Notes: generated by a model not told the origin, from the sequence alone. 64,000 bases of DNA from Promerops cafer (GCA_013398275.1 VZSE01012476.1:2256644-2320643); one strand, 5' to 3'. Shown: positions 35,651 to 50,300, counted from the first letter of the stretch. A program made the numbers and translations.

Positions 35651-38600
35651 TTCCCTCTACTTCTTCCAGTATCTGCATAAATTAACATGTAGATAGCCTT
35701 TGTATCTCCAAAGCACTCCACATATATTAACTAATTAATGCTCGCTGTACCCATATATATTAAAGAAAGAATTATCCTCATTTTGCTAATATTGAAATTC
35801 AAGTGGGAAGATTAAGTGCCTAGGAGTGAATCCATCTAAGCAGTCTAGTCGGCAAAGTCAAAGGGACTAAAAATTGATCATATATTTAAGATCTTTGGTG
35901 GACTGGGACCTGGGTCTTGCACAATGCCCTGTAGGATCAGGCATGCCCAAAGCCACAGAGGTACCAGGTATGAGAATCTGATATGAATTGCTCTCCAGGA
36001 GTTCAGATCTCAGGCCAGTGCCTGAACCCATCACACGCTTTCCAAACAAAACTAAAAATGAGCTGTTTTCTGATATATATGGTCAGATAAGGCAGAAATA
36101 AGAAGGCATACTTCGAACAAAGAGATGTTTCCTGAATACAAGAGGTGTATGTTTTCTTCATCACCATGTTTCCAATAGTGTAGTACATGAGCCTGGCACT
36201 TCCCAAAATCCCACTTCTCTCCATCATTACTTGCAGTGCCTATGGCAGAAAACATGAACTACTACCTGCCTGTTACATATAGCTCTTGACAAAAATTATC
36301 ACGTCTCCCCATACTCACAAAAATCTGTTCTTCCGGAGTTTTGAAATCAGTTTTCCTGGCTTCACAGCTGCGACATTGCCAGACAACAGATCTGACAGTC
36401 CTCTCAGGAAGAAATTAATTGTAAAAAGGATTTAGAGGAGCCATGCAGACAGTGGGGTTTGATTACTTTCATTTGCATATTAGTTCTTAGTCTAATAAGA
36501 ATGGTTTTTGGGGCAAACTGGGGAGAGCCTTACCTGAACCTTTAGAAAATTTTATTAGGCTCAAGTTCAGGACTAGGCCCAGATTAGACAGCCGACAAAA
36601 TATATCTGAAATATTTCCCAGGGCTACTTGAATATGTCTCCCTTACAGATTTGCTGCAATTTACTGGTATTGTACAAGATTGCAAGGTACACTCATAAGC
36701 AGCCCTCAAATGCTCATATTATATGTTATTTTAATAAGGAAGGGCCTTATTTGGGCACAGCTATTCATCAGGACCTGCATGTGTTGAATAGGGCATTGGG
36801 ATAATCTTTTATTCCTAAAGAAATGGCTCCTTTGTTGACATGGAAAATAAACGGTGAGCTCTTGAACAGGCTGGTCTATTGTAGAGTTCCCAAAATTAGG
36901 CTAAACAGCTGGTGACTCATTGTTGGGATATTAATCAGAGCAAGATAAAAGTGTGTGCAAAAGCAGGGACATGGCTTATTTGATGGGGTTATTGACTGAT
37001 TTTGGATTAATTTATGAAAGAGACAGGTGTTGATGGGGGTGAGACCGCAGCCATAGAAAGAGTAAGGGCTTGGATCAGCCAGCCCCTCCTGGTGTTGATA
37101 AGCTAAAAAGAAGAAAATATTTGCAAAGACAGAGGAAGGATAAAAGAGAACAGCAGGGCAGGGCAGCTTGTGCAAGCCTGGTGCTCACAGAAGGCAGCCT
37201 TTGTGAGAGCGGCAATAAATCGGCATGTGTGTGAGGGGTGCAAGGGTCACAGATAAAGAAACCTGGGACCGGGCAAGCCTTGTGTAAGGAGAAGACCTTA
37301 TTTTCCCCTATGCCTACTCTGTGCCAGCTATGCTGCTGTGACTGCTGGCAAAAGAAGGTTTTAGTAGTAAACAACCAAATCCCATAGAACTGGATATGGT
37401 GGATCAGGCCTCACCTGCCTCTCCTTTTCACGTGCCGCAAAACTGCAAAGCCCAACGGTTCTGCGTAAAATGGAGCAAGGGCAGGGCAAGCAGCGGAGTG
37501 TGGAAAGAGGAAGCGACTGCTGATCACAAGGGAAGGAAGCAAGACACAGAGGGAAGGTCTGGCCCCTGTGGAGACAGACACTTCAGTGCTGCAGTACTCA
37601 GGCTGAGCCAGGCCACTGACTACCATGATGAGTGTCGTAGAAAACACCAAGGTGGAGCAAATAACTTTTCACAGCACTTGATGAAGTTTAGAAGAAAATT
37701 ATCTCTCAAAAAAGGCTGATGAACTTAAATATTTTGGGGGACTGTAGAATTTCTCTGCACAATATAGAGGCATTCCATAGGCATGGCATGAAGGCAATCT
37801 TTTTTATTTAGCACACGTTTCCACAGTACAACTATTGATGTGTTCACCCCGTTCGAACTATGTAGCACTAATTTTTCACATGAGTAAACTAGCTTGAATA
37901 TTGGCATAGAATGTAGAGAAATACACTAAACATATAGATTTCTCTCTGTCCTTGTAATACTGCATGCATCTCTGGCCTGGATCTCTGGCTTTTCGCACTG
38001 GTAGCCCATCTCTAATATTGATTTGGAGCATAGATACATAATACACATATTATGGATTTATTTCCATCTTTGTTTAATCTCTGTTGGTTTGAAAAGTAGA
38101 TAATCTGAAAGGATGATTTTTTCCCATAACATTGCTTTCTGTGCATACAGAGTCAGGAAATACTGTAACAAATATCTTCTAGCACAGCAAGTAACTTCCC
38201 TTTCAGTGACTGCAACTCCTCCTCCTCAGCATCTGATGTCTGTCTCAGTGAAATGGCTGTGTGCTGTCATAGCGGGGCCCTTTCACAGTGAGACAACCCA
38301 TCTGTCTTCCTTTCCCACAGCATTGCAAATGTCCCTTTGCTTTAATACCAGTTGCTGAGCCTGCCTTTCGTCTACTGCTGCATGCTTTTAAGTGGGGATG
38401 TTGTAAAAAGGTCAGGCTGCTGGGGTTTGGGTTTGCTTCTTTTTTTCTGATAACTTACTTGGAGGTGGCATTTGGTTTTTACATGGTGGTAGGACATAGT
38501 TTGTGACAGATCTTGTCTGGAAAGCTTGTGAGAGTGTAGTATCACTCAGAACACCGCTGTGCACTCACCACACCACGGAGCCCTGGAAGGTGGCACATGT

Positions 38601-41600
38601 TCAGGTCTTCAGCACAGGACAGCCAGCACTTCTCCTCGGTGAAAATGCCTACAGCAACGTGAACTACAATGGACACGGTGATGCCTTGGAGTGCCACATC
38701 AAATTTCAGCTATATGCTCACAGCCTGAGCTGGTTGGATCAAAGTAGGTTCAGTGAACACTTCTGCAGATCTGCTCACCTAGTGTAGCCAGTTTTGAGAG
38801 TCAGGAGCCCAAAATACACAGGCCTTTAGCTCAAAATTTTGTGAAATGCCCCTTCTTAGCATAAAGGTTCAGTTCTCCAGCTTTTACAGTCCTGTTGGAT
38901 TTGGCGTTTGCCAATGTAAGGGGGCACCAAGTTGTGAGGCACACAGGTGGCTCTAGGTGGAACCCCTCTGCCCACCTTAGCAGACCACCCAGTATAGCTG
39001 CCGGAGGGGAACAGACTTCTTTCTTTCCACCCTTAGAGGAATAGCTAAAACAAGTGAGGGAACTTGTGTCCTTGACATGTCAGTTTATGACAGGGTGACC
39101 AGATACAGTTGTCTGCGGCATGGGCATTTGATGAGTCTTCCATTTGGTGATTAATGGGCAGGCTCCTGCTATCACAAAGCAAATAAAAGCATATACAAGG
39201 TTGCTTTGTATGCCATGTCATTTCTCCTTTATGATCATGTGCAGCCCCAGCCATCACAATAACTGAACTGTTAATAAGCGGTGACACTCATCCTGTGTTA
39301 AGAACTTGTTCTGTGTTCTCTTGTTTTTAGCCTACAGAACATTTTCCACATGCCCGTTTCATTATCAACCATCCTGTTTGTAATCCACCTCCTTACTTTA
39401 ATAGGATTTAGTTGTCAAATAGGATTCCATTTAATTTATAAATCAGCATTAGCTCCCTTAACATCTTGCTGTTCTTTGTTAACTTCACCAGAATTGATTA
39501 AGGGTTGTAGTAGGTTTGGACTGTTCCTGAGGAACACTGCATTGTGGGGTCTCCATGTAGGTGGCTACATTGCAGCCAGTGGCAGTCTAGGTCTTTCTAG
39601 AATTCTACTACTAAATGCAAGTGTCTAATACTGTTGGAATCATTTGTATGGGTAGAAAACGTGGGGCTGGGAGATATCACAAAGGTTTATGCTCCTTTGG
39701 AGCAGCAGTTGGAGGTGCTGGGTGTCTCAGGTCTTGTCAGATGGCAAAAAACCCCTGGCATATATGCCAGGGCATCAACTCCTTAGTAGCCAGTGGTCAT
39801 GCCCTGGGTGTGATCTCAGCCACATGGGCAGCAGAAAATACCACCTTCGGCAGTGACATGCTTCTAGGTAGCACCATATCTTTTTCATCCAGGCCTTTAT
39901 CTTCTGTTTGTTGGGGGTGTTTTTCTACTTTCTTACTGCATTTAGGGGATGCTGTCCAAAGCCTTTACTTCTCAGTGAGATCAAAAGCATAATCACATCA
40001 CTTCTTTCTTTTGAAAAAACTCCACTTATGCAAATAGTTGTCAGTGAGGGGTTTTTGGCCTCATATAAATGCGTGTTTCTTATTTTTGCATATAAGGCTC
40101 AATTTTTATCCAGGTTACCTCACCTCGCCAGTCTAGTCATAACTTTAGCCTAATGTCATCAAAGTTCCTGCCTATAGCTGCTCTTATGCTGAAGTTTAAT
40201 AGGGGCTTTTATGAAATATTTGAGCACAATGGAGATAAAAATAGGCAAAGCACAGGATGTTCATCAGGGCTTCTTTGTAGAAGAGCCTGAAGCTGTTACC
40301 TCTCTTTGGATCCCCATTGTTTCCTAACCTTATCCCTTGAGGGGGAGATGTATCCTCAGCCAACTGAGGAGAAGCAAAACATGCTGCTAGAGGAAGTTTC
40401 TTACTGTGATTTCTCTGCGGGAAAAATATGTCTTGTTCACTGTGATCCTTAGCTTTCCGGGAGTGGAGTAAGGATTGTAAAATCCACCTGTCTTCAACAA
40501 TCTTTTGCTAGAGGGATGGCATACAGGAAATCTATCTGCTATCTATATATGAATGCCAAAAATATCTAGGTCATAATAAGCTCCTGATTATATCTTCATC
40601 CATTCCTTGAGAGTTAAAATTTATCTTACTTTACCGCACCTCCAAAGTTTTTATCTGGGGTAGTTTAAGAGAATTTATTTAAGGGAATTTAGGCAAAATT
40701 CCTTAAGTAAAACTGGAGTTGCATTCATTTTGCTTAATTTGCAAATTTTTTTTAACATTTGGGAATAAGAGCAAAATGCAATGAGACTGCTTTAATAGAT
40801 TGAAAATTATGAGCGTTTTATACTGTGTAATAGGACTTTGAGCAACTTCAACTAGCAGGCTTAACAACTCAAACTCTCCTGGCTTTGAAAACTGAAAATG
40901 CTGTTAAATTATTAAGCTTAGTCTCCACTGGCAAGGACATTCAGTGTCTGAAACCTTACCAATACCTCAAGGCAGTTGACAGCAGATAGTATAATGAACA
41001 GAACAAAGAGAAATTGGGATTTAAAAAAAAAAAAAAGATTTTTTAGCTCATCCCTCAAACTGAAAAAAGTTAAAAACAGGAACTATGAAACCTGAGCCAA
41101 AATTAAAACTTAAAAAAATTTCTCTTGTAGAAGAAAATTATATCAATTATCACTTCAGGCTGAAGGGAAACATATCAAATCTATTTCAAGCATTTTAATC
41201 CCTCATGAAATGAAGTCCAAAGTGCAGACGGCATTCAAAATGCAGGGAAGCAAGTAAAGAATGTAGTGCTTGTTTTATACAAAGGCTTAGTGGTTAAATA
41301 TAAATTGAGCCAGAGGCAGGAGAGAAAGACGGATGGAGTAGAGGTCAGGGAATTCATTCAGGACTTGTAATACCAGGGAACCCTTTCCTACCCCAATAAC
41401 CTTTTAGATAGGAAGCGGAATGGCACTGACAGAACATCCTTATATTACACAGCCTGGTGTTTAGGCACTCTGGGGAGGTAAGTGTGGATTCACATCCACT
41501 TTGGTTATGACAGGAATAAGAACTGGATTTCACATATTCTGGGGATTGCTTTAATCTCTGGACTTTGAGCAAAACGCAGGAACATGGGTGGCAATATTTC

Positions 41601-44223
41601 TCTGTCCTGGTTTCACACGTGCAAACCACACATTTTTTCAGTATAATCTGTTCTGCTAGTTCAAAAGCCTAGATATTAACACTTACTAAAATGTTAACTT
41701 TACATAGGGAGTTTACAAAACAGGAAATATTTATGGGTGTCATACATAGAATTAGTAAAACATTCAGACCATAGTAATGAGGAAACCTTGATGATGTCTG
41801 TACCAGCTAAAAGGAAAAAAAGCAGGTGTAGGTGGGGAAAGGTTATGTCAGTTGAATCTGGGCCTAGTTTTAACATACTGGATTTCTGCAAAATCAAGGA
41901 AGAATATATTTCATTCACATTGGAGAAAAGTATGGTTTACCAAGTTTCTTGCATGAGTATTAAATAGGGAATCTACATCATATCACATCATGTCTCTAAC
42001 CCCACCAAGATGTTTCACCCTCCTGACACCCTGCATTCCTGCCATGGGGCCTCAGTGGTCTCTGTGAGTTGCCACTGTTCCTCCTGGTTCTTTGCACTCA
42101 TGACTAGGAAAATCTTGGAGAAGCAGCTTAAAATGCTGCCACCCTACTGCCAAGAAGCAGCCTGTGGATCTCAGTCATGTTTCCTTTTCTACGCTCACAA
42201 CGAGTCAAGGTCAAGATGTCCTAAGTGTTTACAGGAGATCACTGATGAATGGTGAGCTGCTCAGACATTCTGAATTGCAGATAGCTGCTTTAACTGACTT
42301 AATTAGAACATGCTCAGTATAAATGCTGTATGAAGATGAATTCTGCTCCTGCTAGCAGCTAAGTGGTCTTTATCTAGAGGCTAAATAGGTTGGGAAGAAA
42401 ATTGAGATATGGACAAACTTCAAATAAATCATAAAAATAAGGTGAATAAATTAAGAACTGAGTGAAAGATTGAAATACACATAGTGATCTGACTGTATAA
42501 ATATATACTGTGCATTCCTATAGAAGTGTCAATTTTCCAGGTCAAGCAGAAAGAGTTATGAGAGAGTTTGACCCAGTTATTGCTGAGACCCTCTGAGGCA
42601 ATTCAATATTGGATTACTGCTAGTAAAGGGCATGCAGAACAAAATACAATCTTTGCTAATTGCGGTGAGCCTGCAAGAGCATTTTTTTTTTACCATAATA
42701 AAGAAAGCCAAGTGTTATTCAGGACTTCTGGATTCTACTCAAGATCTGTCACTAACAGATGCCAGTAATAAATACAGGCACATTTCCAGAAATGCAATAA
42801 ATATGGATTTATGCTCTGTTTTCCCCATCAGACCTATTTTAGAATAAGATATATACTGCAAACAAGAGGAAATAGAGTGTTCTACTATTCTTCAAAGATA
42901 TACCTGGAATTTATTAATCAGTTTTAAATGTCTTATTGTTCTTTCTTTTCCTCCTGATCCCTCTAATAGCACAATCCTTGATGACGAACCTGCCACTCCT
43001 CACCCCCTAAATGAGCAGAGTGATGAGAAGAGTATGGAGGATCTTTGTTCTTTATCATGCTGTCTTTCACTTATTTCTGGAATTCTGAAAGATGGCTCCT
43101 TTGTTAGACCAGCAAAGTACAATTTCATTGCATCTCTAAATTTTTATGGAGACCACTTCTCCTTTTATGTTTTATCACTTCCAGGGAAACTGCCTTATTT
43201 CAGCTCTTCCTTCCTTTCAGAAAGGGACCATGCCCTGTAGCAAACTATTACATGGAAAGATCCTGTTTTGAATTCTTCTTTTGAATAATTTTATGACAAA
43301 TTATTCCTGTCTACTCTACCAAGGACAGAAATGCTGAAGAGACACTTGATAGCATTCATCTTGCCTAACCTGAGGCATCTGCCAGGTAGATGTCTCCACT
43401 TGAGCTAGACCAGGGTTCCCTTCCTAGACTAATGGATAGAAACATACATTTCTAGTTCATGAGTCATCTGATCTGGTTTGGATGATTACCTCAGGACAAG
43501 ATGAATCATAAGGGAGAAGGGCTTATTTCTCTCTGCTGATAAGAAAAAATAGTTCAGATGGAGACATCTCTTTTATAGATGCCTACGTTTAGGTGAGAGG
43601 AATTGCAGCCTCTGAAAGATCAAGAATTAGTGTCTGGCATTAATTTCATAAAATCTCAAGGACTACCCGCTTTTCTGAGACCATTTAGACAGTTTGATGA
43701 TTGTTGCTGGAGTTGTCAAAGATTTTCTGTTAGGACAAGGCTTTGTTTTCTCTGTCCATATTACTCCTAACAGGACAAAAATTAGCCTATAAAAAAACTT
43801 TCAGGAAAAAAAGGGTTATTTCCTTAGTGCTGAGTTAATCTATTGTTTTGTGATTTTAAAGGAAATATCAGAGCTTAAATGCTATAATGAAAACCTACAA
43901 GAAGATTGCACCAATAAAAACCACCAAAAAATTAATTTCTGTAGCCTTATTCCCAAAAGTCTAGGTATACATCTCAAGTCATTAGTGCAGAAGAAATCAT
44001 TACAATTTTTCCTTGCTCAGCCTTAAAGATTGTCATTCTGATGTAATTTTATTCCTCGGTTCTGCAAATTGCTGCTACTTACTTTAAAAATCAAGTTAAC
44101 TAGAAGAACTTGTAGCTTTTGTGAAAAATGCAGGATTAAAATACTGATGGGAGGTCCTGTCTCAGCTGCAGAGTGCCTGGGAATTTTGAATGTGACACTG
44201 TAATTCCTCTGGCCTCACCTTTT
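35651..44223. other. Long non-coding AT-rich stretch
   Basis: No exon or RNA gene is recognised. Contains a perfect octamer ATTTGCAT at 36471-36478 and another (reverse) at 40028-40035, and an A14 run at 41023-41036. Open frames (for example 107 codons at 37396-37719 plus, 125 codons at 39615-39992 plus) carry no recognised domain. Confidence 0.5.
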
Positions 44224-47200
44224 AGAATCACTGAATCTTAGAATCATTTAGGTTGGAAAAGACCTTTATTATCATTGAGTCCAACTGTTAACATGGCACT
44301 GCCAAGTTCAGCCCTAAACCATGTCCCTAAGTGCCACATCTATATCTCTTTTAGAAATCTCCAGGGATGGTGATGCATCCCAGGCAGCCTGTTCCAATGT
44401 CTAATTGCCCTTTAGGTGAAAAAATTTTTCTTCATATCTTAATCTCCTCTGGTGTAACTCCGGGTAATTTTCTGGTGTTCTATCACTTGTTACTTGGGAG
44501 GGGGGACTGACCCCCACCTGGGTACAGCCTCCTTTCAGGTGGCTGTAGAAGGTATAAGGTCTGCCCTGAACCTCCTTTTCTCCAGGTTAAACACTTAATA
44601 TCCTTCAGCTGCTCCTCAGAGATTTTGTGCTCCAGAAACTTAATCAGCTCCATTGTCCTTCTCTGGACTCACTCGCTGGACTCCAGCACCTCAGTGTCTT
44701 GTAGTGAGGTGCCCAAAACTGAACGCAGGATTTGAGGTGTGGCCTCACCAGTGCTGAGTACAGGGGGACAATCCCTGCCCTGGTACAGCTGCCACACTGG
44801 GTCTGACACAGTCCAGGATGCCACTGGCTTTCTTCTTCAGCAGCTGTGGACTAGCACTCCCAGGTCTTTTTCTGCCAGGCAGCTTTCCAGCCACTCTTCC
44901 CTGAGCCTGTAGCACTGCCTGGGATTGTTGTGACCTAAGTGCAGGACTTGGCACTTGGCCTTGTTGACACTCATACAACTGGCCCTGGCCCATTGATCCA
45001 GCTTGTCCAGATCCTTCTACAGAGCCTTCCCGCCCTCCAGCAGATCAACACTCCCACCCAGCTTGGTGTCATCTATGAACTTACTGAGGGAGCACTCATT
45101 CCCCTCATCCAGATCATCAATAGCTACTGAGCAGAACTGGCCCCAGTACTGAGCTCCAGGGAATACCACTGGCACCTGACAGCCAGCTGAATTTGACTCC
45201 ATCCACCACCCACTCTCAGGGCCCAGCCATCCAGCCAGTTTTTTACCCAGAGAACAGAGCAGCTGTCCAAGACATGAGCAGCCAGTTTCTCCAGGGGAAT
45301 TCTGTGGGAGACAGTGTCAAAGGCTTTACTGAACTTCTGGCAGACAGCATCCACGATCCTTCCTTCATCTGCTAAATGGGTCGCCTTGTCATAGGAGGAG
45401 ATCAGGTTGGTCCAGCAGGACCTGCCTTTGACTAACCCATGTTTGTGCTGGCTGGGCCTGATCCCCTGGCTGTCCTGTACGTGCTCATGACTCACTCAAG
45501 ATGATCTGCTCCATGACCTTTCCCAGCACGGAGGTCAGGCTCACAGGCCTCTAGTTACCCAGATTCTCCTTCCAGCCCTTCTTGTAGATGGACAACATAT
45601 TTGCCAACTTCCAAACACCTGGGATCTCCCTGGTTAGCCAGGACTGCTGATAAATGAGGGAAAGTGTCTCAGTCAGCATTTCCACCAGCTCCCTAAGTAT
45701 CCATGTGTGGATCCCATCTGGCCCCATAGGCTTGTGTGTGTGTAAGTGGTGTATCAGGTCTCTGACCTTTCACCTTGGATTATGGGAGTTCTGCTCTCTG
45801 TCCCTGTCTTCCAGTTCAGAGGGCTGGGTGCCTGAAGAACAATTGGTTTTGCTATTAAAGACTGAAGATAAGAAGGCATTGGGCATCTCTGCCTTTTCCT
45901 TGTCCTTTGTCACTATGTTTCTCTCTCAATTCAGCAGAGTATGGAGATTCTCCTTAGCCCTCTTTGTGTTGCTGATGTATTTGTAGACACATTTTTTATT
46001 GTCCTTTATGGCAGTAGCCAAATTAAATTCTAGTTGGGCTTTGGCCCTTCTGACTTTTCTCCCTGCATAACTTCATGTCATCTCTGAAATCCTCCTGAGT
46101 TGCCTGCTGCATCTTCCAAAGGCCGTAAACACTCCTCTCCTTTTTTTCCAGAGTTCCAGCCAAATCTCTCTGTTCAATCAGGCCAGTTTTCTTCCCTGCC
46201 AGCTTGTTTTTTGGCATACAGGGATGGGCTCTCTGGTGCCTTAAGATTTCTTTCTTGAAGAATGTCCAGCCTTCCTGGACTCCTTAGCCCCTCAGAACTG
46301 CCTCCCAAGGGACTCCCTCAACCATCTCCTAAAGAGGCCAAAGTCTGCCACTCCAAAAGTCCGAGGCAGCAGTTCTGCTAGCCCCCCTCCTTACTTCTCC
46401 AAGAAGGTAAAATTAATTCATTTGTTGTCACCTGCAAACTGACTGAGGATGCCTTCCTTTGCTTTGCCCAAGATGGCCACCAGCTGTCACATCACCCTTG
46501 AGTTCTCCTCTGTTCATGAACAGCAGGTCTAACAGGACACCTTCCCCATTTGGGGCCTTCACATGCTATGTCAGGAAGTTATGATCTTCCACACACTCCA
46601 GGAACCTCTTGGACAGTTTCCTCTCTGCTGTGTTGTATTTCCAGCAGATGTCTGGTAAGTTGAAGTCCCCTGCCAAAACAAGGGCCAGCAATCATGAGAC
46701 GTCTCCCAGCTGCTTATAAATACTTCATCTGTCTCTTCATCCTGGTTGGGTGGTTTATAACAGACTCCCACTAGGATATCTGCCTTGTTGGCCTTTCCCC
46801 TGATTCTGAACCACAAACACTCAACTCTGTCATCACCATCATTAAGCTCCAGACAATCAAACCACTCCCTAACACACAGGGCTACTCCACCACATCTTCC
46901 TTGCCTATAAACTGTTCTGAACAGTTTATAGCTGTCCAGCACTTCAGATGTGTGTCATTCACTACATCTCCATGAGGGCAACCGTGTCATGGTTTTCCTG
47001 ATGTTCAGTGGCTTCCAGCTCCTCCTATTTGTGGCCCATGTTATGTGCACTGGTGTAAATGCACTTCATTTGGGCTATTGATCCTGTTGCTTTTGTGAGG
47101 AAGAAGCCCCAGTTCTTACATGACCATTCTCAGGCATTTCTGTGGTTTCTAACACATCAATATCCCTTGTGTCTTAGCTGCTACCTGTATCTCCATTCCC

Positions 47201-47310
47201 TACCTCCCCTGAGATGGCAGACCAAAGGACATCTCTAGAGCACAGTCCCTCAAACACCAGTGTGGTACCCTAGGCTTATCTCTAGAGGGCCTGGTTTTAT
47301 CCCTTTATAA
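44224..47310 (-). mobile_element. CR1 LINE, ~3.1 kb, 5'-truncated, inverted
   Basis: The left end shows the inverted CR1 3' tail (agaatcactgaatcttagaatc) followed by ggttggaaaagacc and gagtccaac, the diagnostic 3'-UTR words. Continuing rightwards, the reverse strand runs through the ORF2 reverse transcriptase and endonuclease to the segment just upstream of ORF2. The usual full-length element is about 4.5 kb, so roughly the 5' third, including ORF1, is missing. The right boundary near 47310 is approximate. It is the largest repeat in the window. It accounts for several open frames here that might otherwise be taken for host genes. Confidence 0.93.
44600..47069 (-). pseudogene. CR1 ORF2 remnant (endonuclease-reverse transcriptase)
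   Basis: ORF2 of CR1 encodes an apurinic-type endonuclease followed by a reverse transcriptase that together drive target-primed reverse transcription. Read leftwards from the ATG at 47069-47067, the endonuclease N-terminus is recognisable but hits a stop codon within its first 20 codons (HK*EELE). VGVCYKPPNQ follows. The catalytic-loop motif GDFNLPDICW is preserved at about 46641-46670 but in a different frame, so a frameshift separates the two halves. The reverse transcriptase shows SKAFDTVSH (about 45300-45335) and FIDD at 45068-45079, where the catalytic x-DD pair is kept; a frameshift lies between them and a stop comes shortly after. A C-terminal piece (LLKKKASGILDCV) lies near 44830. 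With several stops and frameshifts it cannot make an active protein. Confidence 0.9.
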
Positions 47311-50300
47311 GAGCTAAGCCTCTGGAGATAGTCACTTGCCCAGCTGGGATCAGGTACCTGTGGTGTTACTCCAGTATTAACTGCATATTAGTCACCCGTT
47401 AACAGAAAGGTTAAACCAGTACTGCATGACCAGCCAGCACTCAGAGAGATAAAGAGGGTGTGAGCCAAACAACACAATTTGCAAAGCTCTTCTGCTCTTT
47501 GAACACATGCATGGGGAGAAACATTGCTCCTCAGTTCCCATGCAGCACTGGGGAAGGACTCTGAGAGCACACACCAAACCTGGTGGCCCTGGAAAGTGTA
47601 TGCCTCGGGGAAAGAGTGTAATTCAGCTTACTATAATGTAACACAGTTTGTTGAAGTAGTCACCATTCAGATCACAGCATTTAGATTTGTGGCTCACAGT
47701 AATGTCTGCAACAGGTGCAAAACTGAACTGGGAGAAGGAAACAAAGAGATCTCTAAGAGCACATTGCGAGGAAGTCAGTCCTAGGGAAAACATTATTGCT
47801 AAATATGCAGCTTTAGTGTATATCCAAGGATATCTAAAACTCAGCTCTGATTCTGAAAACATATTGGGATTAAAATACCATAGTGTTAAATTAATGCTAT
47901 TGATATGAATAATCATCATAATATGAAATGGCACAAATACCTCTGTTCTAAATTTATTCATCTGCCTTTGAAAAGATGCATGTGCCCTTATTAAATCAAA
48001 TGTACTCTGTTTTCTCATCAATTTTGCTTCTCATTTTTGCCCATTTGTTCTTTTTAAGAAAAATTCTGGCATTTCAAATCATGTAGTTCACTACATTGTT
48101 AAAAAATGCTTATAAATTGCCTGTGATGTATCCACTGATGATGGATGACATGCAGACATTAGACAAGAAAACTATTTTCATTCTTTGTATAAAAAAGTCA
48201 CTATACAAAGTAGTTTTAACAGGCATTGTCTAGTTTTACACATCTTTAGATGAGGCTTCATTAAAAGTACTGTAGTAATTAAAGACTCTACTGTGTTGAG
48301 AAGAACTTAGCAGAACTGTTAAGCTAATATTGAAAAGATGGAAAATTGAAGTTTTAGTCTCATACATAGCCCCAACTGTTATTCTCAACACCAATGAGCC
48401 TGTCTCTCAAAAATTCCTCATGATGAGCCCTCCTTGGCTAACCAGTTGAACATGTCTTCCAAATGACAAGTGCCTAGCACAAAATGCCATTTCCTGCAAT
48501 TTAAATAAAGGGCTCCAGGCTGCTTTGTATCAGACAGATATGGCATACTAGCTGAGCACGTGGTTTTCTCCGTGATGCTTGTTGACAGCACAGCACTTTT
48601 CCTGCCTTGGCTATTGCATAGTTTTCATGAGCCCCTCTTCCAGCATACTTGCATTCAACTCATTTCTGTTGAACTCTTTTAAGTATCCTCTTCCCCTTCT
48701 CCCCCCATGCACTTCCTGTAATATCTTAAATATATGCTCTGAGCCTGTGAACTCTGCTAATATGCCTTGGTCAGTCATACAAGTTAAATGAAGTATGAAT
48801 AGAAGGTAAGTGGAAGGTAATAGGATGGAATTAATGTAATTTTGGAGGATCTCAGTTTCCAGACATCAAAACTGTGCTTCAGTCTCTAATGCCCTGAAAA
48901 TAAAAGGTCATGAATGGACACAAATGTTATGTTACTGTTTAAGACAAATACATCAGGAAGACATGTTACTACTAAATCCTTTATCCATTCATTTAATAGA
49001 TAAAACAATTCAACTGTTCCTCTACTCTGAAAGAGCCATACAATGCATCCCATCTGATCCTGATTTATTGGTATTCATCTTTCCCAATATGTGTGGAGTC
49101 CTTTTGGCAGGGGCTGGCATTCTCTCATCTGTTGTATCCTGATGCACATCTGCTCAGAAGTGTCACATGTAGGTCAGGCACAGCCAGAGCCACAGACAAA
49201 TAGTGCAAAGGCAGATGGCTACCAACTGCACTATGGGCAAGATGTTGGCTAAACAAGGTAATCACTTGCTCTGCTCTCAAATATATTCCCCGTTTCAATA
49301 AGGATTTTTCCACCATCTTTTGAAAAATCGTGGCAAACTCCCAACAAGGATTTTTCTATGGCATGCTGTAACTTATAATTGCCAACAACCTTTGTTATTT
49401 GCCTGAGCTTTAGCAGCATTGCATAGCTCAGTTACAAATTGTTCACATATCACTCTTCAGAGAGGTCATAAAGGGGGCCATTTTTTGATAAAGAAGGACA
49501 GGAAGGAGTCCTTCCATCCTGATCTCTAGTGTAAATGTTAAACCCATCACTGACACCTAATCCAAAATTAATAACATATTCTAGCACTACCACTGCTGGA
49601 GTTCATCTGTCTGTTACTTCCCATGTTTTATTATCTTGACAGTTTTTTCTTCATAGCAACATGATAGTTTACCTCAAAATGTTGGATCATGCTTTTAAAT
49701 GCAGAACCAGAGTTCTGGCTAAATACACTAATTTTAAATCAGTCAATAACCTGAATATGAAGGTTGTTTTATATCAATTAGGATGCTGCTTGAGGTTTTG
49801 GTATTTTGGGATTGATTTCCAGTGTCTACGTGATATGTTTAACAATACTAATGATGAACTGATAATTATAGCTTGGGCTATTGTGTGATGTCTAAAATGT
49901 GATGGGTGTTTACTCTGTAAATCTTGAGAACAATTCTGTATCAACTACTCATTATTTAGCTTCATGAAAGACGACTACAATTAAATAATCAATTATCTGT
50001 GAAGATTAATGCTAGTTTCATGGTCATTGTCCTTTTCTCCGGTCATCTGTATTGAGTGAATAAACTGGTAGAAAAGAATTTTCCTTAGCCCTTCTAAGAA
50101 GAGCTTCAGTTGTCTTGATATGTAATGAAATGCGTTATTGAAATAATATTTCAGATTAATATTTACAGGCATTTCTGTTCTGTACACATACATTGATTGG
50201 GTTCATCTGCACTGTGCAGACATGCACATTTCTTGTTGGCTAGTAATAATAGTAATTATAATAGCAATGCTCTTCTGTGTGAGGCACGTTGATATCTCTG

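Noticed and set aside
45124..45495. Apparent 123-codon minus-strand gene
   Set aside because: It is the reverse-transcriptase part of the CR1 remnant and is included there as pseudogene, not as a host gene.
45654..45986. 110-codon plus-strand open frame
   Set aside because: It is antisense to the CR1 ORF2 and is a shadow of it.
48183..48210. Inverted repeat as a microRNA hairpin
   Set aside because: Arms are only 9 bases and AT-rich, far too short for a pre-miRNA stem.
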